The notes: generated by a model not told the origin, from the sequence alone. 64,000 bases of DNA from Pectinophora gossypiella (GCF_024362695.1 NC_065407.1:9300001-9364000); one strand, 5' to 3'. Shown: positions 10,925-21,729, numbered from the stretch's first letter. A program made the numbers and translations.

Positions 10925-11916
10925 CTTTTAAATGAAACTCACAAAAAATTTGACGTTTTTAACATAAAAACCGAGTGAATTCACTAGTGGTTGATGGTTC
11001 TAATTACAACACTTAAGGTTATTATAGGCCTCCGGCGAATCGAGAACTTTGACAAAATATTATGCCAAAAATACTTTCATGGATGTTGTACTCATGCGAA
11101 TAAGGAGAGTCGTTAGTAGAATATATTCTTACACGATTTTATTTCTTGGATAATACCTATAATAATGAATATCTACCTGCTCTGTTTCATTAAGACAATT
11201 AGGTAGTTACATTTTATTAAATCGCCTATTTATTTTGCGAATACACAATTATCCTGTTTCAGATTTAAACAATTTATTTAGGGGAAATTCTCTAATTTCT
11301 GGAAATACGAGCACGCCGTTCCCAAAGTGTTATTCCTTTTAATTTTGTTTAAATTAAACTTTAAGTGTATAACATTAAAAACGGCCCCGACTGAGCCCTT
11401 GTTATTTCACTCTGTCTCGAATTCACGTAAATCAGGTTTGATAAACAGTAACTTTGATAATTGAAGATTCATTAATAGGCAACAAAAATATTTTATTGTT
11501 ATGATTAACGGAGTAGAATTAATTAATTTAACAATTTAATAATATAAAGGAAACTAAGTTGTGATTGTAAGGTATTTTCGTTTTATGAACCTGTAATAAT
11601 ACCTAATAGATGTTGAATCGCAAGTTGAAATTTGACACCTGACATAATAATCATTGCCCAACAAAATGCGACTCTATACTTCCTTAAGTAGCACTTATTA
11701 TTGAGATGCTTAAAATTTGATCAGACATTGAATAAATGAGATCGCATTACTTACTGACTTCTATTGTCATGTCGTGATCTTATACAAGTTTTGTATGAGC
11801 AGAACTCAAATCGTGTACCGGTAGCTATTTAGTACTTCCGCCTTTGAAGGTATCTTATATCCTCTTTGCGATGAAGTAGATATTTTATAATTATATTGTA
11901 AGTATACTTCATACAT
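10925..11916. other. Unassigned stretch
   Basis: AT-rich sequence with frequent stops in all frames. I saw no mobile-element end, tRNA-like box or long inverted repeat. Confidence 0.45.
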
Positions 11917-12137
11917 GGTGTTAACGACATCGTAATGAATACTGAGAGGGATGATTCAGCTCATGATTCTGAGTTAATATGAAGTAAAATTTTCCATCAC
12001 TATATTTGTTTAGATTTGATGTGTTTTTTTTTAATTATTTTTATTTTATGCTTTTGCGATGAAAAATTAAACTTAATAATATTAACTTAGAATAATGAGA
12101 TGAATCATCCTCTTAGTTTCGATGTCACTTACACCCC
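11917..12137. mobile_element. Palindromic MITE, family G
   Basis: The left arm (ggtgttaacgacatcgta, then gggatgattcagctcatgat, then tctgagttaatat) is inverted at the right as attaacttagaataatgaga, tgaatcatcc and cgatgtcacttacacccc. The arms are about 90 bp with mismatches, separated by AT-rich sequence. The same family occurs split at 12178-14924 and as a short copy at 55191-55312. Confidence 0.75.
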
Positions 12138-12719
12138 GACAAATTACGTACAGATACGAGTACTTATGGGTGTTAGTGTCACTGTAACAAATACTGCGGG
12201 GTTAATTCAAAACATGATTCTGAGTTGATATCAAGTGAACTTTCTAGTCGGAAATTCATGTTCTTTTTGTTTATTTATTTATTTAGATAGGTATACCTAT
12301 CCAACAGTACACTTATTGTAAAGTTATAAAATTCTAATCTTAAGTTAATTTTTGTATATGTGCCCCAATGACAGGTACACATGGCATTAATAATTACAAC
12401 AATAAAACATTATATATCTAGGTTGTATTATATAAATAAATCTATACTTATAATAAATCTGTAGAGAGGTCAATTCTGTACATTAAATATTTTTTCAAAA
12501 TAACTATCAGGGGGTGATAAGTGATCGATACTGATGCCAAAAATGCAATCAGTAAAATATTTGTCTGTCTGTCTGTCTGTCTGTCTGTATGTTCCTTATA
12601 GAAACAAAAACTACTGGACGGATTTTAATGAAACTTGGTACAATTATTCTTCACACTCCTGGACAGGTAATAGTATAATTTTCATCACGCTACAATCAAT
12701 AGGAGCAGAGTAGTGAAGG

Positions 12720-13990
12720 GAAATCCTTTTGTATGAAAAATCTAAACCACTCAAGTTAGACGTTTTAAATTTGGCATGCAGGTACCTTAGATATCGTAGA
12801 GGTGCACTAAGAAAGGAATTCCCGAAATTCCTACGGGAACGGGAATTAGCGGGAAAATTCTTTTGTATGAAAAATCTAAACCACTCAAGTTAGACGTTTG
12901 AAATTTGGCATGCAGGTACCTTAGATACCGTAGAGGTGCACTAATAAAGGAATTCCCGAAATTCCCACGGGAACGGGAATTAGCGGAAAAATCCTTTTGT
13001 ATGAAAAATCTAAACCACTCAAGTTAGATGTTTGAAATTTGTCATGCAAGTACCTTAGATACCGTAGAGGTGTACTAAGAAAGGAATTCTCGAAATTCCC
13101 ACGGGAACGGGAATTAGCGGGAAAATCCTTTTCTATGAAAAATCTAAACCACTCAAGTTAGACGTTTGAAATTTGTCATGCAGGTACCTTAGGTACCGTG
13201 GAGGTGCACTAAGAAAGGAATTCCCAAAATTCTCACGGGAACGGGAATTAGCGGGAAAATCCTTTTGTATGAAAAATCTGAACCACTCAAGTTAGACGTT
13301 TGAAATTTGGCATGCAGGTACCTTAGATACCGTAGAGGTGCACTAAGAAAGGAATTCCCGAAATTCCCACGGGAACGGGAATTAGCGGGAAAATCCTTTT
13401 GTATGAAAAATCTAAACCATTCAAGTTAGATGTTTGAAATTTGTCATGCAAGTACCTTAGATACCGTAGAGGTGTACTAAGAAAGGAATTCCCGAAATTC
13501 CCACGGGAACGGGAATTAGCGGAAAAATCCTTTTGTATGAAAAATCTAAACCACTCAAGTTAGACGTTTGAAATTTGGCATGCAGAGACCTTAGGTACCG
13601 TAGAGGTGCACTAAGAAAGGAATTCCCGAAATTCCCACGGGAACGGGAATTAGCGGGAAAATCCTTTTGTATGAAAAATCTAAACCATTCAAGTTAGATG
13701 TTTGAAATTTGTCATGCAAGTACCTTAGATACCGTAGAGGTGTACTAAGACAGGAATTCCCGAAATTCCCACGGGAACGGGAATTAGCGGAAAAATCCTT
13801 TTGTATGAAAAATCTAAACCATTCAAGTTAGATGTTTGAAATTTGTCATGCAAGTACCTTAGATACCGTAGAGGTGTACTAAGAAAGGAATTCCCGAAAT
13901 TCCCACGGGAACGGGAATTAGCGGGAAAATCCTTTTGTATGAAAAATCTAAACCACTCAAGTTAGACGTTTGAAATTTGGCATGCAGGTA
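12720..13990 (+). repeat. Tandem array of about 134-bp units
   Basis: About ten near-identical units start at tccttttgtatgaaaaatct near 12722, 12857, 12990, 13125, 13258, 13390, 13527, 13661, 13796 and 13927. Each contains ttagacgtttgaaatttg, a catgca-gtaccttaga block, and the inverted block gaattcccgaaattcccac / gggaacgggaatt, which can fold into a hairpin. Two variants alternate irregularly: one with gacgttt, ggcatgcagg and gtgcact, the other with gatgttt, gtcatgcaag and gtgtact. More diverged units continue to about 14420 and again at about 14690-14745. Confidence 0.95.
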
Positions 13991-14429
13991 CTTTAGTAAA
14001 CTTAAAGCTTAGTTGCAACAGGATATTACAAAATTCCCACGGGAACGGTAGTTAGCGGGAAAAAACATTTGTATGAAAAAATCAAATCTAAATAAAAGGA
14101 GAAACTGACAGACTCAGTGACTGACACATCAACGCATAGCCTGAACGGCTAAACGTAGGCATTTGAAATTTGGAAGGAACATAGCTTAGGTACCGTAGAG
14201 GTGCACTAAGAAAGGAATTCCCGGAATTCCCACGGGAACGGAAATTAGCGGGAAAATCCTTTTGTATGAAAAATCTAAACCGCTTAAGTTAGACGCTTGA
14301 AATTTGGCATGCAGGTACCTTAGTTAACTTAAAGCTTAGTTGCAGGATATTGCAAAATTCCCACGGAAACGGGAGTTAGCGGGAAAAAAACATTTGTATG
14401 AAAAAATCGAAACCGCGTAAGATAGATGT

Positions 14430-14600
14430 TTTCAATTCAATTCAATTAAATTATTTATTGCATTCCATGTAGTACAATGGGGTGTTACATAGGCATAGGA
14501 ACTAAAACATGGACCCTGTAGGGCACAGCAACGTTGAAGGGAAGAGAGGAAGTGTGTATTAAAATTAAAACTCAATGAACAATCAATTAAAAAAAAATCA
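14430..14600 (-). mobile_element. LINE 3' end inserted in the array
   Basis: The stretch opens with tandem caatt units followed by aaattatttattgcattcc: on the minus strand, a polyadenylation-like end (caataaataattt) followed by a (GAATT)n tail. This is a typical end of CR1/Jockey-type LINEs. It interrupts the diverged 134-bp repeat, whose sequence resumes near 14620. Confidence 0.6.
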
Positions 14601-14924
14601 ATTCAATCAATTGATTGCATGCATGCATACCTTAGTAAAAATAAAGTTTATTTTTGGCTGTATTTTGAAAAATGGGAGTTATTGGGAAAAAAATTGTATG
14701 AAAAAATCTAAACTGCATAAGTTAGATGCTTGAAATTTGATATGCACTCCCACACACACAAAGATCTCTCTCTTATATAACACGCCACGCGGACGAAGTC
14801 GCGGGCAAAAGCTAGTATATATAAAACTTCTAAATGTTTGACTAGAAAATTCCACTTGATGTCAACTTAGAAACATAGTTTGAATCATCCCTCAAAGTTT
14901 TCGTTACGATGTCAGTAACACACT

Positions 14925-16176
14925 GAATATTATGAAAATTATACACTTTCGCCCACCTCTTCCTTTATTATTCATATCGCTGAAAAAAGTCGAATCGAAA
15001 TTGTTCAAGTTGCAAATTGAAATTTTACTCCGATCTGTTTGCTCTAAAGATAAACGAAGAACAGAATCGAAATGAGTTGGAAAATAAAAGTAAGTACCTA
15101 TCTTTAGCTCCGATATCCATTCCCGAAGCGACTACTACCGATAGTATAATGAAATAGCATCTAGTGCGCTCTCCGGACTAGTTTGTGCTAAAACGCAAAC
15201 TATTTTCGAGTTCACATGCTTAGAGATTATGCAGCGTAAGACAGAAGCGATCAAAGATCGCATTAACGATTATGGTTAATAAAGTTCTACCTACGCGAAG
15301 TTTAAAAAGCTTAGTGGGTACCGTTTATAATATCTCTCCGAGTATGATTCTCGCCAGACTATTGTCGAAAGCGCTATCTAATTCTCACTTAGAAATAAAA
15401 CCTTAATTATTAGTTTTAGTTTTGAGCTTCTTTTTTATATGTTTACTGTTACCTTTTGATATGTTTTGTTTAACATAATTCTAGTATAAAAGGCTGAATG
15501 TGCATGAATGTTTTAATGTTATAGTCTAGTTTTATGATATACTTAATTATCTACTTTTCACGACTGTAACTAGTTATGGGTGCAAAATAAATAATGAGTA
15601 CAAGTACTGTGGATCAATATTATATTGGTAAGATGGGCATCATAGTCACAGTTAAGTTTAAATTCCAGTTTTGTTAGGGTCACAAAATAAAGTCTTTTAA
15701 TTTTATGATAAAACCACAAAGCATTTTAGTACGTATTTATCCATAAATGAAGCTATCAACTTATTTTATTTGTACTAACAGGTAACTATTTTATTCAAAA
15801 CCGTATACAACAAAGTCAAATATTCGTTGATTGGACATTGGATGGTAGCTAGTTTAATCTATGTCCACGATGCTTCCATTTACAGCCTGTACCCCCAAGA
15901 GTACAGTGAATACGTAACGAACGTGACAAAACGATGCATAGTTGAAGACAGATTTAGGTGCAAACTCTGTTGTGATTAGTTTCTTGGTTCTGTACGTTGC
16001 TTTGCATATTAACAGTGTTTGAATTTATAGTGGTATATGTGTAATGAGGATTAGAGCACCTAGTCTTCATCTTAGGATATTTTGACACTAAAAACTTCGT
16101 CACTTTGTTCAACAGATATATCTTATTAAACATCTTCTAAATTAAGGTATTAAAATTTGACATATTGCGAATAACT
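14925..16176. other. Unassigned stretch
   Basis: No gene or recognisable mobile element. Possible genuine low-copy DNA; cross-species comparison was not possible here. Confidence 0.45.
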
Positions 16177-16342
16177 AAAACACATAATAACGGGTTCTTA
16201 CCGCGTTTGAATCAGGGATATGAGACTCCCGACACTGAATATGAGAATTTCGACACTGTTGCAAGTGCCATGATCACGGGATGATGATGGGAGTCTCATA
16301 TCCCTGATTCAAACGCGGTAAGAACCAGTTATTATGTGTTTT
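16177..16342. repeat. Near-perfect 54-bp inverted repeat
   Basis: Positions 16177-16230 and 16289-16342 are reverse complements over 54 bp with one mismatch (aataacgggttc against aataactggttc). The loop is 58 bp. The ends are aaaacacataataac and gttattatgtgtttt. Such homogeneous arms suggest a recent fold-back MITE or recent gene conversion between arms. No coding frame. Confidence 0.95.
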
Positions 16343-16615
16343 AATTATGATAATAACCGCGTAAAATTAAAGCAATGTATATGGCGAATAACCTTCCAAT
16401 CAGCAGTCCTTACAAAAAGCCAAGTTCACATGAAACAATACCTAAGTTATTGAACACATTTCTCAAACATGTTACTAGATAAACCTATATAAATTCGACA
16501 GATATCCTCTAACGGATTTTATTCCCGAGCAGCAATAAAAGTTAAGGCCTTCGGACGTAGTAAGTCTAGATTTATTCGTTCGTCTGGTTCACATCGGTTT
16601 AATACGAGACTGGTA

Positions 16616-16690
16616 CCGATTCAACATATTTGCTTCCCGGCGAAATTACCCTTAAATCTTCTACTTTCAATAACAAACACACATCTTGCT
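16616..16690 (+). repeat. Short direct repeat, copy 1 of 2
   Basis: It shares with 17618-17696 the ordered blocks gattcaa/gattcag, atatttgcttc, gaaattaccc/gaaaattaccc, taaatc and caataacaa/caatagcaa. Two diverged copies lie about 1 kb apart around the SINE at 16754-17078. Family unknown. Confidence 0.55.
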
Positions 16691-16753
16691 CTAAGCTGTG
16701 ATGCCTGGGCAGTAAAATAAGAGTCTTTCATTCTAAAAAATCGTATTTTTATC

Positions 16754-17078
16754 TATCGTGTGGGTTGTGAAATGGATTACCAATCCCATCAACCCTGGTG
16801 TTACTATTGAGCTGCCAAAGGCCCCAGGCATGGCTCATGTAACGACTACTAACTTACATCTGTAAGTAGTAATCAGGACCAACAGCTTAACGTGCCTTCC
16901 GGAGCACGGATCATCCTGCTTCCGGATAATCAGGTGATCAGCCTGTAATGTAATGTGTAACCTATAACCAAACTAGGGATCACAAAGTGATTTTCGTGAT
17001 GTGTCCCCACCGGGATTTGAACCCGGGACCTCCGGATCTTGTGTCCAACGCTCTACCCACTGGACCACGGAGGCCGTT
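16754..17078 (-). mobile_element. SINE type I (tRNA-headed)
   Basis: On the minus strand it begins aacggcctccgtggtccagt (A-box region), then gggttcaaatcccggtgggg (B box), the block tcactttgtgatccctagtt, the central domain (cggaaggcacgttaag), then the type I 3' half, ending ccacacgatag. The head folds as a tRNA but carries mismatches and continues into a non-tRNA body, so it is a retroposon, not a tRNA gene. Confidence 0.9.
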
Positions 17079-17149
17079 ATCCATATAGTTAAGTAAGTTA
17101 ATCATCATAATAAACGTCAACATTATGGGACTATAATAGGCTAGTTTCC

Positions 17150-17410
17150 AACTAGTCAAATCAGTTACTTTTTATTAAACGTCAAAACACGAAATTACTA
17201 TGGAATTTGTATGAAAAAGCACACTGTGACGTCATAGAAAAACGTGATAAAATGTCCGACTTATTATTATGTTTTTCTTGATTAAAATTCAGAAATAAGT
17301 TAAATAGAAAAAAGATAATGTTTTTCCTTAGTTTTAGATCTGTCTTTATTTAATAATCAGAATTTCATAATTTATCTTGAACCTAGTACACGACCCAATT
17401 TCAATAAGTG
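17150..17410 (+). repeat. Dispersed repeat family R2, copy 1
   Basis: It aligns in the same orientation with 53185-53425. Shared blocks include ctttttatta/cttttacta, tgtgacgtcatagaaaa/tgtgacatcatagaaaa, aagttaaatagaaaaaaga, tttagatctgtctttattta and taatcagaatt. Non-coding and diverged. It contains a TGACGTCA palindrome at 17227-17234. Confidence 0.75.
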
Positions 17411-17617
17411 ACTCAGAATCGGTCAATATTGCCCAAGAAACTAAAACTAGTAAAAGTATGTACTTATGAAAGACCAAAGAATAAGATTTGGCAAAGGTTT
17501 CTTGATTTTATTCACTAAATCGATCGCGAATTTTGATCCATATTGAAATGTAAGTAACCTTGTATTTATTTGTTATGATAAAAACTGTAGTAACTTTACG
17601 ATACACAATATACGATA

Positions 17618-17696
17618 CGGATTCAGTATATTTGCTTCTACCCAGGAAAATTACCCGTAAATCGCGGACTTCCAATAGCAACCACTATATTTTGCC
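17618..17696 (+). repeat. Short direct repeat, copy 2 of 2
   Basis: Partner of 16616-16690; see the shared blocks there. Confidence 0.55.
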
Positions 17697-18019
17697 TCTC
17701 GATCCAATATATTAGATCTTTAGTAGCTTTAAATGTGCATTTAAAGTAGCTATTTACTGCGTCAGTTAAAATGTTATTGCCGGTTTTAAACTCCAGTTGG
17801 TTTGTAAAGTATTGTAATGAGCGCTATGGGGCGATAGAGGAAATAAAGAAATTAAGTGTTTAATGATATCTATTATTAATCCGGTTTCATCACAATTTTA
17901 GTATTCATTTCCAACTTTGTAATGTAGGTAGTTAATAGAAAAAATGTAGTTGTATTATTTTAAAGAAAAGGTTTTTTTAATGGGTTATGAAGGGTTGTTT
18001 ATGTTAATTTGTTTATACA

Positions 18020-18210
18020 AATTCACACCTATTTCCCACCGGGGTAAGCAGAGACTATGGAATTCCATTTGCTTCGATTCTGACACAATTTCTTGCTTCC
18101 TTCACATTCATCAATGGTTTCATACACGCACGCCGGTTCAGAGTAGATCATACTAAACCTTTTCTAAGGACATATCAAATTTGGTCAATATACGTCCTTC
18201 TAGGTATTTA
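18020..18210 (-). mobile_element. LINE family C 3' fragment
   Basis: The minus-strand match to 9440-9712 runs through tttcccaccggggtaagcag, tatggaattccatttgcttc, cacattcatcaatggtttca and on to about 18210. It is the C-terminal coding end plus 3' UTR of the LINE with the (TATG)n tail, itself missing here. Confidence 0.75.
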
Positions 18211-18803
18211 AATAATTAAATATAAATTATTAAATAAGGTGACGGAATAATATTAATATTATTTTTTATTACTAAATAATTCAATTCTAGATTTTTATTA
18301 CAAAAATTGATCAAAATGGGTTTAGAATAAAGGGAAGCATAATGAATATGCCGCTGAAAGATTGTGAACTGTTAACGCAGAGTAATTTTCAGGTTCTATC
18401 AGAAACTATCTGATACTTTGTAGTTCGCAAATGGGCCTGCCTTATCTCGCTCGTGTTACACTTTGATGGAGACTGGAAGGAGACCCATCAGACCCTATCT
18501 AAGGGAGATCTAACGTTTTCAAAGACCACCTGCGACCGAGTGGTTAGCCAAGTCGTATCGACGCCAAAGAGTAAAAAAGAGTAAATATTACGTCATTTGA
18601 TATTCTCTTATTCACATTTTAACTAAGTTTTATTTTAGGGGTAGTAGTAACACAAGTTCTTTTAGATAGTTGTTAATTATCCTCAATCGTAATCACTCGT
18701 CTGTTTGTCCGTCTGTCCCTCGTAAGGTATCTTATATCTGAAGAAAGAAAAATAATCATATTTTTTAAATATAATAGGCGTGATTTTGACCACAATATCA
18801 CCT

Positions 18804-18962
18804 GTAGGCTCTGCACGGTTACCGCGCCGCGAATTGTATCGAGGCCTGCGACCAATAGCCGTTTGACGTCCATCTACGTAGATAGCATTCGTATCGTTTA
18901 TTGGTCGAAGCGCTCAATATAATTCGCGACGCGCGCGACGCGGTTGTCATGCAGACCCGGCT
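18804..18962. mobile_element. GC-rich MITE with long inverted ends
   Basis: The left arm (gctctgcacggttaccgcg, then gcgaattgtatcgag and cgaccaatagccg) pairs with the right arm (cgtttattggtcgaagcgct, caatataattcgcga, gcggttgtcatgcagac). The arms are about 60 bp with mismatches. The element is strikingly richer in G, C and CpG than its AT-rich surroundings. No transposase; superfamily not assigned. Confidence 0.7.
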
Positions 18963-18983
18963 GATGATAATTGACAATGTGGT

Positions 18984-19310
18984 CTAGGGCGGATCACGTT
19001 TACTTAATAAATGTCTATTCACTCTAGCTTTGAAGACTTCCAGAGTATAACGAGTTGGAAAAACAGACAATGGCAGACAGTTCCAGTCCTTTGCTGTTCG
19101 CATCAAAAAGGAAGAGGCAAAACGTTTAGTGTGGGTTGGTGGTATATCTACAACATAAGGATGAAATGCCTGCCGACGTCTGGTTGTCCATAGATGGAAT
19201 GGAGTGGGTGGAATTAACTCATCACGTTCCTGCGCACACTCACCGAAGTGTATCCTATAAAAAACCGACAGACAAGCTACCCTTCGTCTGTGTTCTAGAC
19301 TTTATAAGTA
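18984..19310 (-). pseudogene. CR1/Jockey-type LINE, C-terminal coding end
   Basis: The minus strand reads RHEELIPPTPFHLWTTRRRQ, then HPYVVDIPPTHTKRFASSF, then RTAKDWNCLPLSVFPTRYT, then LEVFKARVNRHLL, with a stop at 18984-18986. The RSF--RTA--WN-LP----P--Y-L--FK-RVN pattern is the conserved C-terminal end of many CR1/L2/Jockey-like LINE reverse transcriptases. The frame is open for about 95 codons. The RT catalytic motifs upstream are absent because the copy is 5'-truncated. Confidence 0.8.
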
Positions 19311-19317
19311 AATAAGT

Positions 19318-19545
19318 CATCATCATCAATTTAAGAGCCGCGCTCGTGTCGGTGTAGCATTCTCCATGCTACTTTTTAGGGAAAAATAGGGCAGTGGTTT
19401 CCCTCTTGCCTTCCGCCCCGCAGTACTCTGTCTGACGCGAGTGGGATGGCGCCCAGAGTAGTCTATTACAAAGCCATACTAGGACTCCTGTCCTCTGCCT
19501 CTGAATAGTACTGACAGTTACTGCTGCCCTCTGTCAAGTAAATAA
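19318..19545 (-). mobile_element. RTE-tailed non-autonomous family B
   Basis: On the minus strand it contains cagaggcagaggacaggagt, ccatcccactcgcgtcagac, agagtactgcggggcggaag and gcatggagaatgctacaccg, and ends ctcttaaattgatgatgatg. Only the last ~45 bp matches the RTE at 38.9-41 kb; the rest is non-coding. Other copies: 32905-33040, 56028-56125 and 59405-59525. This is the longest copy in the window. Confidence 0.85.
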
Positions 19546-20214
19546 GTATGTCCGTAAAAAAAATTGTTGTTACGGGGTGATACGGAACCTTTAGTGTGCA
19601 TGTCCGAATCGCATTTAAGTCAATTTTATGCTACTACGTCTCTATAGGTACACATAACTAAATTAAAACGTTGGATCAAGAATTTAACTTAGGTAGGTAG
19701 GAAAGTAATTTTAATTAGTTGAAAGGCTTCTTAAGTTTTTATGAATTTTTCAGCTTTTGCGATTGAAATATTACTAGAACTGGGAAAATTCAAAGAATTC
19801 TTAATGTGACTTCAATAAATGATAAATAACTTTGAAAGAGACCTATAAATTATTAAAAAATATACTTAGTAAAACATTCCATTATGTAATTTAAATTAGT
19901 GTTTAGGTAGGTTAATTAGCAAGTCTTCTTGTCCACTCTGATTACTTAGTAAATAATCTATGATGTATCGTCACTTGGTCTAAATTATCCTCCTTAACCG
20001 TTTCATAGGCGTAAACGATCGTCGTCCAACAGGTCTGCGTAGTTGAATACTCAATAAGCTATTTAGGTAAAAGGGTTATCGGCTATGGGCCTGATAATGC
20101 CATCACGATCCTTTATGGCTTATTCATAATGTTAGGGATTCTGTTTAGGATTGCATTTGCTGTTTATGTGAAGTTTATTATGACCGATGGCAAGCTGTAA
20201 TAGGTGTATCATGA
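19546..20214. other. Unassigned stretch
   Basis: Nothing recognised: AT-rich, no coding frame and no clear repeat. Confidence 0.4.
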
Positions 20215-20350
20215 CAATAAGTTAGTGTCACACCATATTTAGATTAAATTGTCTTATAGGGCTTCTACGAGTTGGCTTTGGCCGCACTCACATCCGGGAT
20301 TTTCACATTCCACGTTCAAATTCGGGACTCCATAGGCTCGAGATATGGAA
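20215..20350 (-). repeat. Dispersed repeat family R3, copy 1
   Basis: Reverse-complement match to 26845-26960: gttagtgtcac-c, catatttagattaaattgtc (with one base differing), then a ggcttc-acg-gttggctt block and gggactccatag, cgagatatgg. Possibly a LINE fragment; no reliable peptide was recovered. Confidence 0.6.
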
Positions 20351-20564
20351 AAGATATACTAACTTACAAATAATAATAATAAATGTACTATATTGCGCAG
20401 ACAGGACATAATAGTACAGAAACTAGCAAAAAACATCACTCGAACGTTTCATTTTATACTGCATCGTTAGATCTGTTGAGACTGAAGTTTTATTTAGAAA
20501 ATAAATAATAAAAGCAAATAAAATATAGAATTGGAAAATAACAATATTTTGAATACAAATGAAT

Positions 20565-20700
20565 AAAGTAACAATACAATACAATACAAAAACTCTTTAT
20601 TGCACTTGAATCACATTAAAAATACATTAGTATTATAATTAAATTGGTAGTACAACAGGCGGCCTTATTAACTAACTTCTGCAACTTTTACTTCTGTACC
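20565..20700 (-). mobile_element. LINE 3' end with (ATTGT)n tail
   Basis: The stretch begins with acaat units followed by aactctttattgcactt and later acaggcggccttatta. On the minus strand this reads ataaggccgcctgt, then a caataaagagtt polyadenylation-like site, then a tandem pentamer tail. Same general layout as the insertion at 39399-39604. Confidence 0.7.
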
Positions 20701-21729
20701 CAATGCTCACACATTCAATTTATGATAATTTTGTGCCATTCTCTTTACTAGTCCCCAATTAGTTCCAGGCTTATTTACAACCCAATATTGCATTTAAATG
20801 TATCAATGATAATTATCTCACCTTCGATTGTAGTCATAAAATCAAATTGTATACTGGTAATAAAATAATCGGGTATAATTGAAGGCATTAGCTGTTATTT
20901 AGACATCGGACACACCTCTTCAGTCAATCATGTGAACAAGGTGGTTTATTTCTCTCATTGTTGTAAGGTTGACCTTCATTTCAAAGTCAAGTAGAGAATT
21001 GTTAAATAAATATATCAAAATTATAATGGGTCTTATAGATGGGTATATTGTACGCCTGTCTTCGTAATAAGAGCATCAAATCATTGATGATGGCGTATTG
21101 TATTTAACAAGTTGAAGAATTTTTAAACCACTTAATGTATTTCGTAGTATTTGAAATACTCATAATGATAATAATCATCGGTACAAAAATTAACAGTTAA
21201 AGCTAACAATGATTACATCAGTAAGAAATATGCATTTGAAAAGATATTAACTTTTACTTCTCTGACAACAAGAAATTTACATCGACAATTTCAATTATAA
21301 TGAACAATTTTATAAAAATAGAGTCTCATTTCATATTATTGCATATATTATTTATATAATTTGTTTATCGCTAGTTCACGTCAGATTCTGCGATTTGGTG
21401 CGAACTTAATACCTATATTATTATTATTATCTGTCTAGTGTTCAATGCGTGCCCTTAATCAATTATGGTGAACAGTGCAGCCTTCACGCATACGATTAAA
21501 GCTTTCGTTAAGTGGTGGTACAAATATCGATACGCAATTGTCGATAAAATTATTTATTTTTAACTAAATCGATGAAAATGAGTGTCATTCCAATGTCGGA
21601 TTTAATAAAAATTCAGATCATAAAATTATGAACAGGTAGCGAGTTTTTTAGTTGGACAGTAGGGATGACGGAATTTTGAATATTTAGATGCTACAGACAG
21701 TGAAACTAACTAATCAGTACTAGGAAAAT
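20701..21729. other. Unassigned stretch
   Basis: No confident feature. The region upstream of the RT fragment at 21730 may be LINE-derived but shows no readable frame. Confidence 0.4.

Larger units (their letters stand above)
12442..14815 (+). mobile_element. Helitron-like non-autonomous element with internal array
   Basis: It starts CTATACTTATAATAAATCTG and ends GCGGGCAAAAGCTAG. A GC-rich hairpin, cgcggacgaagtcgcg (14788-14803), lies 8 bp before the terminal CTAG, and the element is flanked by T on both sides with no target duplication. Hairpin plus CTAG is the Helitron-type 3' terminus. The same hairpin, CT start and CTAG end recur at 34541-34984. The 5' region holds a (GTCT)n run at 12563-12588 and a conserved block with aaactactggacggatttta. 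The middle is the tandem array at 12720-13990. No Rep/helicase frame is present. Confidence 0.75.
12178..14924. mobile_element. MITE family G copy split by a Helitron-like insertion
   Basis: The left arm at about 12178-12265 (gggtgttagtgtcactgtaa, then attctgagttgatatcaagt) is inverted at about 14838-14924 (acttgatgtcaacttagaa, then cgttacgatgtcagtaaca). The two arms pair with each other as in 11917-12137, but the Helitron-like element at 12442-14815 lies between them. The simplest reading is insertion of the latter into the former. Confidence 0.65.

Noticed and set aside
12720..13990. CRISPR-like array
   Set aside because: The whole unit repeats, with no unique spacers, and it lies inside a eukaryotic transposon.
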